Shown here: positions 35,646-47,004 of the stretch, in pieces
Layout: the number at the start of each line of letters is the position of its first letter
Position numbering within the stretch: position 1 is the first letter of the stretch
Source of the DNA: Desmodus rotundus
Taxonomy: Eukaryota > Chordata > Mammalia > Chiroptera > Phyllostomidae
Direction of reading: 5' to 3'
Length of the DNA stretch: 64,000 nucleotides
NCBI RefSeq assembly: GCF_022682495.2
Contig: NC_071398.1
Coordinates: 26,725,426-26,789,425, forward strand
The notes under the pieces: generated by a model
What the model was told of the DNA's origin: nothing
The model's database searches: none
The model's input: only the letters and a program-made list of their open reading frames with translations
Translations under genes and position numbers: made by a program

Positions 35646-35792
35646 CAGGCATGCCTCCAGGTATTGCTCTTTTTTTTTTTTAATTGAAGGCAAGACCCTC
35701 CTCCAGCAAAAAGATCACAGCTGTCTTTTTCAAGATACTTGCTTTATTGATGTGTCTGGATCCAAACCTGCAATGCCCCTGAGGTATGCATG
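35646..35792. mobile_element. Tigger-like DNA element, copy 1
   Basis: Ends CAGGCATGCCTCCAGGTATT and CTGAGGTATGCATG are inverted repeats of the Tigger type. Inside are AATTGAAGGCAAGACCCTCC and CCAGCAAAAAGATCACAGC, shared with the copy 0.9 kb downstream. Confidence 0.75.
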
Positions 35793-36558
35793 TCATTTGT
35801 AAATACAAGGGCAGCTGCTTCTTTTGTATACATAGCATTCCCTCTTCCTGCAACTATGCTTACAGCATTTGCCAGGTACCTACTGGGTTTTGATTACATT
35901 TGGGGACTGGTTGTAGGTTCAGCTTTGTGGAGAATATGGGGGAAATAGACAATACAGGGCCTTCTTCCTGAGCTGTTTGGGTTGTGGCCTTTGGAAGAAT
36001 TGCTCAAAATGATCCCAGGGCTTTTTCAACATGTCTGGTTATTGTCACAAGATGAATTCTTGTTTATGGAGCTTTGTGTGATCCCCAACCCTCTCCCCAC
36101 ATAAAAAGGGCCTCGTGCTAAGAAAGGAAATTTCCCCAGAGCCACATTCAAAGAAGACATGTGAAAGAAGACCCTAGCAGGACCCGAGTTTCCATGGTTA
36201 ATTGCATGGACATAGATTTGGCTGCTCTATGTTGCTGCCTTTAAAAGGAAGCTTGAAATTAGTGACCAAGTGGTATTGCACGGTATGTCACCCAAGTCTT
36301 CCCCAAGGCTGTGAATTCCCAGAGACTGAGGGGATTTTTTGATCTCTGGGTGCCTCAAAATGCATAGATCAGTGCACTGTTGCCCCAGCAAGTGCCCAGG
36401 AAGGGAGGGCAGGATGAGAATTCTATCGAACACAGAGGAAGCAATACATCTAAAAGATGAAGATCTGATTTCTCTCCAGAGTTTAAGTGGTACATGTATC
36501 CTTACCCCCCAAAACACAGAAACCATTTCTCTTAAAGAGAAAAAGGGGTGGAACTTTG

Positions 36559-36751
36559 CAGGCTTACCTTGTTTTATTGTGCTTTGTTTTATTGCATTTC
36601 ACAGATGTTGCATTTTATTTTACAAATTAAAGACAAGACCCTCCACCAGCAAAAAATGCAACTCACTTTATTGCAGTGCTCACTTTGTTGCAGTACTCAC
36701 TTTGTTGCAGTGGTCTGGAACCAAAGGCACACTTTCTCTAAAGTATGCCTG
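36559..36751. mobile_element. Tigger-like DNA element, copy 2
   Basis: Starts CAGGCTTACCTTGTTTTATT and ends AAAGTATGCCTG followed by TA. It carries AAGACAAGACCCTCCACCAG and a 17-bp unit (TTGCAGTGCTCACTTTG) repeated in tandem at 36671-36704. It has no coding capacity. Confidence 0.8.
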
Positions 36752-37005
36752 TACTTGGGCTTCGTAGTGGGGGATTTGGCTAGGAAGGAGGCTTCCATGG
36801 GGGTTACAAGTGGAATTTGGGTGTAAGAGGGCACATACCTAGCCTCCCAGCTCACGTGGTGAGCACAGTGCTTCTGCCCTAGTGGGCAGCTCTGTGAATT
36901 GGAGAATTGTCAGCATCCAGGGAGGTGTGGGAGCTATGCTTGCGGAAAGGGAGGCAAGGTATCCATGATCATAGCTGCTTTGCTGACATACTGTGCCATC
37001 CCAGG
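36752..37005. other. Intronic sequence without recognised features
   Basis: Nothing was recognised here. The same holds for most of 35793-36558 between the two Tigger copies. Confidence 0.35.
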
Positions 37006-37009
37006 CGTC

Positions 37010-37200
37010 AGCTCTTTACCTGCTTTGTCTCTATTTTAGTCTTCAAAGTAAGCCTCCAGGTGGGTATTATCCCCATTTACAGTGGAGGGAGCAGAGAGTT
37101 AGAGAGATTTCATAGTGTGTTCTCTGACAAATGCATAACTAAATGTCTGAGCAAGAACTTGAGCACCTCACTCTGCATGCCAGCTGTGTGCTCTGAACCC
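37010..37200 (-). repeat. MIR element
   Basis: Antisense MIR: TTAGTCTTCAAAGTAAGCCT, GTGGGTATTATCCCCATTTA and GCAGAGAGTTAGAGAGATTT. Confidence 0.6.
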
Positions 37201-37539
37201 TGCCCCCGGAGCACAGGACAGGGATTGTTTGTATTTTCCTTCTCTCCATCGATGAGGGGTTCTCTGTTCTTTCTGCGGTCCCAGTTCTCTGCACGATGGA
37301 GGAGTAAGAGGCTACATCCCCACTGGAAGTAGGTCTCCCTGAAGCTCTTTCCCACAATCTCTGAATTCCGTTAATCTGTGCAAGAGTGAAGTACAAAAGC
37401 AGAGAGCTTGAGGAGAGCTCCTTTCTTCATCACTTCATTGATTTATTGCTGTCTCTGAGCTTCTAATTTAAATCACTGGCTGCTTTTCTGTTGTCCTCTG
37501 CATCTTCACCAAGGAGTGGTAGAGAAAAGAACTCAACTT

Positions 37540-37720
37540 GGCATTCGACCAGCCTAGCTTTGACTGACGACGACTCTTGGAAAATTCACTTCAGCTACTT
37601 TTGTTCCATGTTCTCCTGTATGAAGTGGGGCTAACAGTTCCTCTTTAGGTTATGAAAATTAACATAAAAAACATGTGAGAAGCCCCTAGTAAGTTGCCTG
37701 CCCCAAAGCAGGCACTTAAC
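37540..37720 (+). repeat. MIR element
   Basis: Sense MIR: ACTCTTGGAAAATTCACTTC, TGTATGAAGTGGGGCTAACA and GTTATGAAAATTAACATAAA. Confidence 0.55.
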
Positions 37721-38505
37721 TAGTGGCAACTTCTCCTTGTCCCTTGCCCCTACAACCTGGAGACGAAGAATCAAATATTTCCACTAGAAAAGCTGCCATT
37801 TATACAAGGGTTTTTTTTCCCCTACATCCCAGTATTTATAGTTTGAGTGATTTTCTACCTTACAATCCTCAAGGACACCTGATCCCAACAATTGAGAGTA
37901 TGAAGACAGATTTTTCTAAATAATGTAATGGTGTGGTCCACAGGTGGCCTTGGACTTTCCTTTCTTCTGGTTGCAGTTTATTCTGGACACACTTAAGGAT
38001 TTAAGTGCACCCTGACCTGGCCCCAACGGTCACCTCTGTCCTGAGTCCTCAGAAGGAGAACCCCAGCTTTTAAGACTTGTATTGCAAGGACGATTATGCT
38101 CGCTGGCAGCGGTATGGATCCAGCATGCTTTTAAAAGCAAAATGACTGCATAGAAAGAAAAAATAAAACTTTTTTTCCTGTCTCTCCATGGAAGCTCTAC
38201 TTCCATTAGAGAAAGAGGAGAAAACCAAATTAGGAGGGATAGAAACACAAATGGAACTGTGTCAGCCCTCCCAGGCTGCCATTGATTATTCTCACCTCCC
38301 ATCCAGGGCCATCCCCTGTGACGGCCATTTCCATGGCCAACACAACAAGGAGATAGATTTGGCTAATCAACTTGTCCCTTTCCTTTTCTTGGGTAAAAAT
38401 AAAATGACTTAACTGAATCTTTTTTTTCCCTTTAAGATAAAAAGGGATTAAAAAATACATTTACTGGCAAATAGTTGTCCTAAACTGGTAAAATAGGAAT
38501 TGATT
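37721..38505. other. Intronic sequence without recognised features
   Basis: No repeat or gene was recognised. Confidence 0.35.
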
Positions 38506-38509
38506 TTTC

Positions 38510-38620
38510 TTACCTGCCATCCTCTGGGTAGTTGAGAGGATTACTGAGATCACGTATGTGGCAACACCTATGGAATTTCAGGCCAGGCAGGTATAACAAC
38601 CATTATCATTTTGGGAGGCA
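38510..38620 (+). repeat. MIR fragment
   Basis: GGTAGTTGAGAGGATTACTG, AGATCACGTATGTGGCAACA and AACCATTATCATTTTG form a MIR 3' half. Confidence 0.5.
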
Positions 38621-38814
38621 TGTGGCTACATTATTTGACTTTCCTATAGTCTCCTTTTTCTTCTGTGATAAGCGTGTTTCCTACTCTGACATTGAAATGC
38701 ATGACAACATGAAAATTTAATGATAATATGTGTTCCACACATAGGTAAATATGTGAAAAAATATCCAAATAGAAATAGTTGTAAGAATAGTCCTCCTTTT
38801 TGTTTTACTAACCC

Positions 38815-39069
38815 CACTTCTGGGAATCCATCTGAAGGAAATAATTTGACAATCCAGAGTTTGTTTATTTTTTGTTTTTGGTCAGGATGTTCTTGGTAGA
38901 TTCATTCACATTATTCATAATTGCAAAGAGACCGTTATTATTGAAATGGTTGTTAAATGATAGTATATCTAGTTTAAAATATTAGGTGGTCATTAAAAAG
39001 GAATTAGTAATAATAGTGAAAATGTTCATAATACAATGTTTAGAAAAAGAATATAAAGATATGTTTATG
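38815..39069 (+). repeat. L1ME-like 3' end, 5' part of a split copy
   Basis: CCACTTCTGGGAATCCATCT, GAAGGAAATAATTTGACAAT, ATTCATAATTGCAAAGAGAC, GGTCATTAAAAAGGAATTAG and TTCATAATACAATGTTTAGA follow the L1ME 3' order. The copy resumes at 41898 after younger L1 insertions. Confidence 0.7.
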
Positions 39070-40167
39070 CTTTAATGTAATTCCTATCAAAATCCCAGCA
39101 AGGTTTTCTTCAGGCATGGACATGCGTGTTCTAAATGTATGTGGAAAGGCATAGGCCCCAGGATAGCTTCACAATCTTGAACAAGAGCGTAAAGTCAGAG
39201 GAATGTGTTTTCCTGCTGCCAAGACTACACAGCTGTGGTGACCAGGACAGTGCGGCACAGCTGAGAGACACACATACAGCTCAGTGGAACCATGGAGAAC
39301 CAGAATCAGACCCAAGCAAACATGCCCAGCCTGTTCTTCGCACAGGGGCTAAAGCCATTCCGCTGGAGGCAGCTAGCTACCTCAGCAAATGGTGCTGGAG
39401 CGACTGGACATCTGCCAGCAAAAATGAACCTCAGCTTAACCTCATATCAAAATGGATCCTGAATAAAACTGTAAAACGTAAAACTGAAACTTTTAGGAAA
39501 AATGGGAGAAAATCTTAGTGATTTAGGGCTAGACAAAGAGTGGTTAGACCTGACGAACAGAACATGATCTCTAAAAGGAAACCTTGATAAATTGAACCTT
39601 ATCAAAATTTAAAGCTTTTGGTCTAGGAGGAGCTCTATTAAGAGAATGAAAAAGCAATCTACAAACTAGGGGAAAACATTTACAAACCACATATCTAACA
39701 AAGGGTTAGTATGTAGAATGTATGAAGAACTCTCAAAATTCAACAGCACAAATCCCCAAGCAACCTAATTAGAAAATAGGCAAAAGACACGAACAACCAT
39801 TTCATCAAAGAGGATATACAGATGGCAAATAAATACATGAAAAGATGTTCAACCTCGTTAGCCACGAGGAGAATGCAAATTAAAACCACAGTGCGCTATC
39901 AGTACATATCTATTAGAAGGGTTAAAACAGTGGTAACTACAGTGCATGCTGGTGAGCATGTGGGGGACGATCCCTTAGCCGTGGTGGTGGGACTGTGCAC
40001 TGGTACCTACTCTGGGAACCAACTGGGCAGGTTCTTGTAAAGTAAGCACGCAGCTCTCATAGGACACAACCATGGCACTCCTGGACATTCATCCCAGAAA
40101 AATGAAAACTGTTCGTATAAAAACCTGTACATACATATTCATAGCATCTTTGTAAAAAATATATAAT
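39070..40167 (+). pseudogene. L1M ORF2 3' part, decayed
   Basis: A 5'-truncated sense L1 beginning in ORF2. TAATTCCTATCAAAATCCCA, GTGCTGGAGCGACTGGACAT, GAGGATATACAGATGGCAAA and ATGCAAATTAAAACCACAGT are standard ORF2 landmarks. The frame at 39822 gives [20 protein letters not shown], close to the L1 ORF2 C-terminal region. Stops and frameshifts break the reverse-transcriptase reading frame, so no enzyme can be made. The copy is interrupted at 40168 and resumes at about 40891. Confidence 0.88.
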
Positions 40168-40890
40168 CTGTATTGTATTTTTTCTATTACCATTTAGTCC
40201 CATTATATCCCCCAGCAATCACCACCCTGTTGTCCATGTCCATGAGTCTTTTTCCTTTTTTGCCCAATCCCTCCATCCCCAACTGTCCCCCACTAGCTGT
40301 CATCTGCTCTCCATCTATGATTCTGTCTCTGTTTTCCTTGTTAGTTCAGTTTGTTCATTAGATTCCACATATGAGTGAAATCACATGGTATTTGTCTTTA
40401 TTTGACTGGCTTATTTCACTTAGTACAATGTTCTCCAGGTCCATCCATACTGTAGCAAAGGGTAAAACTTTCTTCTTCTTCTTCTTTTTTTTTTTTAGAG
40501 CCGAGTAGAATTCCATTTTGTAAATATCCCATAGTTGTTTTATCAGCTCATCTATTGATGGACACTTGGGCTGCTTCCAAATCTTGGTGATTGTATATAA
40601 TACTGAAATGAACATAGGGGTGCTTAAGTTCTTTCAAATTAGTGATTTGGGTTCCTTCAGATAAATTCCCAGAAATGGGATTGCTGGTCTAAAGGCAGAT
40701 CCATTTTTTAAATTTTCTGAGGTATCTCCATACTGCTTTCCACAGTGGTGGCACCAGTTTGCAATCCCACCAACAGTGCAAAAGGGTTCCCCTTTCTCCA
40801 CATCCTCGCCAGCATTTGTTGCTTGTTGATTTATTGGTGATAGCCATTCTGACAGGTGTGAGGTGGTATCTCATTGACTTCAACAGGTGA
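40168..40890 (-). mobile_element. Bat L1 3' end inserted into the older L1
   Basis: An antisense L1 tail. It runs from the 3' UTR (TCCCATTATATCCCCCAGCA, GTTAGTTCAGTTTGTTCATT) through TTGACTGGCTTATTTCACTT to the end of ORF2. On the minus strand, 40890-40689 encodes [20 protein letters not shown] and then [11 protein letters not shown], the usual ORF2 C-terminus. The insertion separates two parts of the sense L1 and is therefore younger. A clear duplication was not found. Confidence 0.88.
40472..40498. repeat. (TTC)n and poly(T) tract
   Basis: Four CTT/TTC units followed by about 11 T, inside the antisense L1. Confidence 0.85.
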
Positions 40891-41255
40891 ATCATTAAGG
40901 AAACTGTGCTACATTCATACCATGGGATACTTCTCAGCAATAAAATAAATGAATTAATGATACACAACAACAATCTCCAGGGAACTATGCTGAGTGGAAA
41001 AAGAAAAGGCAATCCCAAGGTTATATACATTTTGACTTCATTTGTATGGCATTTTCTAAATGAAGAAATTATGGGAATGGAGAACAGATTAGTGGTTGCC
41101 AGGGATGTGGGGAAGAGGTGATATACCGGAGAGAAGAGGGCGTGGTTATAGATGGTAATGGGGGTACTTCTAGTGAGGGAACCATTCAATACCTTCATAG
41201 TAATGATGGATACACAAACCTACACACATGACAAAGTTGCCGAGACCTAAATACG

Positions 41256-41286
<31 letters not shown>

Positions 41287-41471
41287 TGGGTATGAACAAA
41301 CTGGAGAAATCTGCATAGAATCAGTGGGTTAAATCAATGTCAATATACCGATTGCAATATTGTGCTATAGCTTACAAAATGGTACCATCGGGGAAAACTG
41401 TGTTAAGGATAGTTCTTGCGACTGCCTGTGAATCTTCCAATTTTCTCAAAATAAAAATGTAATTGAAAATA
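40891..41471 (+). repeat. L1M 3' end with 3' UTR, resumed
   Basis: It continues the L1 from 39070 with TCAACAGGTGAATCATTAAG, GATACTTCTCAGCAATAAAA and ACAGATTAGTGGTTGCCAGG. It then has an L1MB/L1MC-type 3' UTR with a (CA)n run (41256-41284), TGCAATATTGTGCTATAGCT and TTCTCAAAATAAAAATG. Confidence 0.85.
41256..41284. repeat. (CA)n microsatellite
   Basis: About 14 CA units within the L1 3' UTR. Confidence 0.95.
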
Positions 41472-41897
41472 GGAGTTTCCAGCCAAGTCGGAGGCATAGG
41501 TAGACCTGCTTCTCTTCTGTACAACCATAAGAAGGACAAAAACCAATCTAAAAACAAACAAACAAACAAAAAACTAAGCAAACAACTAGAATAGCAACAG
41601 ATTCACAGAAATGGAGATCACATGGAAGGTTATCAGTAGGGAGGGGAGTGGAGAATGGGGGAAAAGGTACAGGAAATAAGAAGCATATTTGTAGGTACAA
41701 AATAGACAGGAGGAGGGTAAGAATAGTATGGGAAATGGAGAAGCCAAAGAACTCAAATGTATGACCCATGGTCATGAACTAAGGGATGGGGGGGTTCCTG
41801 GAGGGAGTAGGGGCACCAGGCAGAGGAGGGCAAAGGGGAAAAAAGGGGACAAATATAATAGCATAATCAATAAAATATACTTAATAAAAAAAGAAAA
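41472..41897 (+). mobile_element. Short L1-derived element: L1 5'-like head joined to bat L1 3' UTR
   Basis: The head (GTTTCCAGCCAAGTCGGAGG, CATAGGTAGACCTGCTTCTC) resembles a mammalian L1 5' UTR start. It runs directly into a typical bat L1 3' UTR (GACCCATGGTCATGAACTAA, GGATGGGGGGGTTCCTGGAG, GCACCAGGCAGAGGAGGGCA, AGCATAATCAATAAAATATA) and an A-rich tail. ORF1 and ORF2 are both missing, yet both ends are present in about 426 bp. This is what a spliced or internally deleted L1 RNA would leave after retrotransposition. Its family relation is inferred by eye. Confidence 0.6.
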
Positions 41898-42095
41898 GAA
41901 AATATGTGTATGTAGCTGTGTGAATTTAAAAGACTAGAAGAAAGCCATTCATGTGCTAAAATAGTTGTAATTGTCAAGAGGGACATTGAACATGTTGTTT
42001 TTCCATCTTTTACTTTGATTTATTTTCCAGAATTTTTCTAGTATACATGTGTTAGTTTTGTAAAGGGGGAAACCCCATTTTTTTATTTTAAAAAG
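41898..42095 (+). repeat. L1ME-like 3' end, resumed
   Basis: AAAGACTAGAAGAAAGCCAT, CTTTTACTTTGATTTATTTT and CCAGAATTTTTCTAGTATAC continue the L1ME copy cut at 39069. The boundary words AAAGATATGTTTATG (39055-39069) and GAAAATATGTGTATG (41898-41912) match at 12 of 15 bases and may be the old target duplication of the L1 insertion between them. Confidence 0.6.
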
Positions 42096-43250
42096 TTTAT
42101 TGCTAGGTACAACACTTTATGGTGCTATTTATAGTTTACTCTGAAACAGACTTTGTATTTCTTCTCTTCTACCACAGCTGGAAGGATAGAGAAAGCACAT
42201 GTACACACACTATGCACATATACACACATGCACACTCGCAGACACAAAATTACAAGGTGCTCAAGAATAAACAGGTTGGGACTCAGTGTTCAAAGTTTAA
42301 CATCAACAATGTGCAACTAGATACAATAAATGGTTGTTAGCCGTGAGGGACGTTTGGATGCCCCAGTGCAATTTCTCATTAGGATTCAGAGCCTAAGTCT
42401 AGTGTAGAGAAAAGTGGTGCATTTTGATGGATAATAGAAAAGACTTAGACAAAGAAAATAATGAGAAAGACTATTTGGCAACATACCTCACCCTCTCCAC
42501 CTATCTATGGCCCCCATTCTTTGGTGCAGGCACAATTCAAAGAACTCAGGGCACATGATGGGTAGTAATCAAATAAATTCATAGTGTGGGAATAAGGCTC
42601 AGGAGCCTATAAAATATTCAACTTCTGTTTCCCCTTAGGAAAGGTATCCAACTAGTATTAATATTTTAGAAATACTAGAAGGTAGAAGAAGAGCTATTAT
42701 TCATCACTAGCACTTCCATGGTGCTAAAATTAAATAATGGATTTTTTTAAAGACAGAATTGCTAGAGTTGTGGAACTATAAAAAATATTTCTCTCTGAAG
42801 GATGTTGCATTTTTTTGCTTTTATCTTTTCTTCTCCTCTTGAGAACATCTTGATTTACTTCTGTGATAAGCTTATAACAACTAAGGAACTTGGGAGGTGG
42901 GATGAGCTCGGCTGAGAAGGAGGAGGTTTACTGCAGCTGACAGATGAGCCTGGGTAAATTTGTTTGGCTTCGAGTCAGAAAGCACCAGGACTGTGCGTGC
43001 ATTTATTTTCCACTGCGTAGCACATTTATCTGCACATACGGCCCAGGGCCCTGGGCCCTGTAGTAGTGAGCACCCGCTGTGCTGTGTGGGCTGGGGATCT
43101 GAGCATGCTGAAGGGGCCCTGCAATGAAGACCTGGTTATCCTCTTCACAATCCAGTCAGTGCCTTGACATGGCCAGCCCCGCTCCTTGAGAAGACATCTG
43201 GTTGAGTTGTGAGGAATTACACAACCAGGATTTGGCATCAAACCAGCATT
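42096..43250. other. Intronic sequence without recognised features
   Basis: An impure CA-rich tract (ACACACACTATGCACATATA) lies at about 42201-42245. Nothing else was recognised. Confidence 0.35.
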
Positions 43251-43254
43251 CAGA

Positions 43255-43460
43255 GTTCTGGATTGACCCAGCTGGTCTCAGATATTTCCCTGTCTGGCCC
43301 TGCCCCCAAACTAGCTGTGTAACCCAGTTGGACAAATGGCTTCACCTTACTGGGACTCGTGTTTCCTATCTTGGAAGTAGCAATAATAGTGACTACCTGG
43401 TGAACTACACATAAAGCTGCTTTGACATCGTACCTGACATTTGTAACAGCTCAGTGAAAG
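43255..43460 (+). repeat. MIR element
   Basis: Sense MIR: AACTAGCTGTGTAACCCAGT, TTGGACAAATGGCTTCACCT and AATAATAGTGACTACCTGGT. Confidence 0.6.
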
Positions 43461-43539
43461 CAATTATTACATAGGATGCAACTTGAAGGTTTTTAAAAGT
43501 CCTCTTAATTATGAAATTACTCTTCCTGATATTAACATG

Positions 43540-43770
43540 TTGTATTTAGATATACTTAGATAAGTTTTAGCACTTATTGAGTGCCTACTGTGTGCCAGTC
43601 ACAGCACTCTGTCCTTACCAGGAGCTTGGGAGCTCAGGTCTGTTATCTTCACTTAACTGAAGAGGGAACTGATATTTTTATGGGTGAAAAGATTTGTTCA
43701 AGGTCAAAAACCAGTGACATGTTAGAACCAAGCTAAACTAGAAACCATTTTCCAAACCATTGCACTGCCG
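43540..43770 (-). repeat. MIR element
   Basis: Antisense MIR: ACTTATTGAGTGCCTACTGT, GTGCCAGTCACAGCACTCTG, CAAGGTCAAAAACCAGTGAC and CAAACCATTGCACTGC. Confidence 0.75.
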
Positions 43771-44742
43771 GAGCAGGAATGATAGATGTTGCTCAGCACC
43801 TACAGAAATGGAGCTACAGGAAATGAAAGAGAGTCCTTGCCCAAGCAATGAGTAGAAAGTGGCTGAGTTAAGTTTAAACAGAGATCTCTGGACAGCACTT
43901 CATCCCATGCCTGCTCACGTATCTCTGATCCATACGTGTTCAGGGCTGCTCTGAGCTTTGGACTTAAGGAATTACAGCAGCTGGGAGTGAGAAACCACTG
44001 CAGAGTGTATCTCATATCGATTGTCTCTGCAGCATCTTTACCAGCTGGCAATGTAAGCCTGGCGCCCTGGGGGCAGCCTTCTCCATCACCAGGCAGCCAG
44101 TGCCATCAGCTAAAGCTCTTCAACCTCAGGATGGCATCCTTCTTTTGAACTGAAATCTGTTCAGTAACACGTTGATCGACTTTCCTGAAACAACAAAACT
44201 AAGCCAATCTCCTCTTCTGTAGGACTTGAAGTGATGTCCAAAACTGCCTCCTGCCCCATTTTTGTACTTCTCCCATCACTTAAGGAGCTCCATGGTGTTC
44301 GTCTGATACAGAACATATCACTTTACTTCTTTCTCAAATGTGTGCTTCCTTCTGGGTTCCTACCTCACATGGCCTCTAGCCCCGTATCCCTGGGATAGAA
44401 TGTACTACACAGTATCATCTGTCCAGGAAGAATCCCCCACAAGGCACTTAACTGGACAGTTGTGCTTACCCATGGCTGTTTCAGAGGATTTGTAACTGTG
44501 ACTTGAGAGGAACTTCATGACCATACAAATCCCCCACCAAGATCCTTTCATTTATTGTGCATCTTCTGAAATGCTTCGCCAAAGCCTTTAGTGAGTCTAT
44601 GTGTATGAGTCTTTCTTGTTAGGCCTCCTTGGAAAAGCCATGTTTTATGCAGCCATAAGCTTCAGAAGAAGAAAGATGTTTACGCAAGTTGACCTATTTC
44701 ATCCACGGACCTGTTAATTTTCAAGGCACATGCTCCAGATCC
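43771..44742. other. Intronic sequence without recognised features
   Basis: No repeat or gene was recognised. Confidence 0.35.
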
Positions 44743-44758
44743 TTAAAAATGGGATCTC

Positions 44759-44950
44759 GCCCTAGCTGGTGTGACTCAATGGACTGAGTGCCAGCCTGAC
44801 AACCAGAGTCACTAGTTCAATTCCCAGTCGAGGGCACATGCCAGGGTTGCGGGCCAGGTCCCCAGTTGGGGGTATGTGAGAGGCAACCACACATTGATGT
44901 TTCTCTCCCTCTCTTTCTCGCTCCCTTCCCCTCTGTTAAAAAAATATTTT
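44759..44950 (+). mobile_element. VES SINE
   Basis: GCCCTAGCTGGTGTGACTCA, then GTTCAATTCCC as the B box, GGGTTGCGGGCCAGGTCCCC, CACACATTGATGTTTCTCTC and an A-rich tail. Flanks TTAAAAATGGG (44743-44753) and TTAAAAATGGG (44950-44960) match and are a likely target duplication. Confidence 0.93.
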
Positions 44951-45169
44951 TAAAAATGGGGTATCATGGGATGATTGACTTAGGAGAATTACTCAAAATC
45001 ACTCTATTGGGAGTTTACCTGAATAGCTTTCAGAACTCAAGCCCAAGAAGCAGAGCTGGTCCTTACCAGAAGTTGATAAGCCATCTTGAAACAAAAGGAG
45101 CTGTGCATGTGCGTTGACTTACGCATTAATTTTCTTTCCTTAATATGGCCTCTCACTCCAGCTTCTCTT

Positions 45170-45590
45170 TACATAGCGTCTTTACTTATTTGTCTACTGT
45201 GCACCATGCACCCTTTACAGCAACAAACAAAACAAAAGTCTTTATTAACGTGGAGCATATAATTTAATGGCAAATAGAGATAACAAACAGATAGCATGTC
45301 AGGTGGTCATGGGTTCTGGGAAGGAAAACAGAACAGGGTAATGGGCATAGAAGATGATGTTGGAAGGGAAACCACTATTTTTTTTTAATCAGGTGGTCAG
45401 GGAAGCCCTTTCTGAAGATATGAATGTGATTAGAGAATCGAGGGGTGAGGGAGGAATGAGACATACTGATATCCATTTCATAATATCCTGGTGGATTAAA
45501 GCCACTTACCAGGTACATTGGGAAAGGGAGCGTGATATTTTTCTGGAAGAGTATAACCTGGAGACCACTCCTGAGATGTGAGATTTAGTA
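45170..45590 (+). repeat. L2 element
   Basis: ATTTGTCTACTGTGCACCAT, AAGTCTTTATTAACGTGGAG, CAGGTGGTCAGGGAAGCCCT and TTTCTGAAGATATGAATGTG follow L2. Confidence 0.6.
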
Positions 45591-47000
45591 GTGTCGAAGA
45601 GGTTAATTTATTAGCTGTGGAGTGGTAGGTAACACAGTGCTTGAGCATGAACTGTCTTATAACCTACGTAAATCCGTTTTCGTAGTAGACTATTCCCTTT
45701 ATCAATGTCTGTATTTACTGCCCAAAGGGTCTTCCCAAAATAGTGGACTCAACTTTCAAGCTGACGAGACTTTAATGGTCCATAGCCCCCAGCTGACTCA
45801 GTATCTCCCTGACCTCTCCCAGGCTTCCCTAAGAGACGATCTGACTGGCCAGGCTCAGATTTCCTTCCAATGGGTGCCTCTGAGTCAGAAGAGGGTAACC
45901 CCAGGGCTGAAACAGGGGTAGGCCAAAATGTGGTACTTTTGGGGAAATGACAACAAAACAGGACAGGGGGATATGTGTGAACACCCCAACAGTTGAGGCT
46001 GAAGACAGAGGCAGGGAACAGGCTATAGGGAGCCTTCCATGTGTTACTGAGGGAGCCTAAATTTTCCCTGAAAGTGGTGGTGTGGGCAGCCTTTGAAAGG
46101 TTCTAATTAGTGGTGATCCAACTGTGAGAGATGGTAGCTGCTTCAGGGAATGAAGAAATTCAAAACCATGCACAGAACTGCACAGGCCCTTCTAACAGAG
46201 GTATATGCAAAGCAGAATAGAATGTTGGGCTTTCGATTGGAAATGATTGAAATTTTATTTATATTTAACACTGCTTGTGTTTCCAAACATCAGACTTAAC
46301 ATTAAAATTTGTCCTGAATTATGAGAATAATAAGAATAAGCATTGAAACTCTCAAGGAAAGGACAGCCAACATGCACTTCTAGGGAGAAATTGTTCAATT
46401 GTTCATGTTTATAACTTCCAAATGGGAATAGCTCCAGGTTCATAATGCTGATTTTGTTACATTGCTTTCTCTGAACTCTGGTTCAGATGAGTGCATAAAT
46501 ATTTGGTTTAATATTTCTTTGGGAACCATAAACATCTGAACCGATGGAAGGGAGAGGAGCAGAGCAATGGCGAGGAGGGAAAGTTTGGCAAGTTAGTAAG
46601 AGATTAAGTGTGTGTGTTTGAACAGTGCCCGAGGGTGTGATTAATTTATTATCCTTTCAGACAGCAGAATGCATGCAGAAACCTCTAAGTTACACTATTA
46701 CTATGACAAAGCTTAGAAGGTGTGAGAAGGTAAAGATGCTCCTACCAAGAATTTAACATACAGAGTGAATGGCTGGCCCATTGGATACATACAAATCTGG
46801 GATGGACACTTGGAAGTCCCTAATCTTGGCTCTGCTGCTGACATAGGCCTGAGATGAACATCTCCTCCCCAGTCTTCCTGGGGCGGGCACATCACCAGGA
46901 GCACAGACTGAGAGCACTTTCAATAGTGCTGGGTTGATTTTACCCCTGGGGTACTCCTACTCAACCCAGGACATGTTGATCAGTTGGCCATATAGAAAAG
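45591..47000. other. Mostly unrecognised intronic sequence
   Basis: A possible L2 internal piece lies at about 46010-46140 (GCCTTTGAAAGGTTCTAATT). Nothing else was recognised. Confidence 0.35.
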
Positions 47001-47004
47001 GGGG

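Noticed and set aside
36671..36715. CRISPR-like short direct repeats
   Set aside because: Two and a half adjacent 17-bp units without spacers inside a Tigger-like element are a local tandem duplication; the genome is mammalian.
36339..36767. 142-codon + strand frame
   Set aside because: Its second half is translation of the Tigger-like element; the first half has no protein resemblance.
36907..37332. 141-codon + strand frame
   Set aside because: It crosses a MIR and has no recognisable domain.
39135..39518. 127-codon + strand frame
   Set aside because: It is a fragment of decayed L1 ORF2, recognised from the flanking L1 landmarks.
40689..41198. 169-codon minus-strand frame with a [17 protein letters not shown] segment
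   Set aside because: The C-terminal part is the end of L1 ORF2 from the antisense L1 insertion. The N-terminal part is chance translation of the neighbouring sense L1. It is not a host gene.
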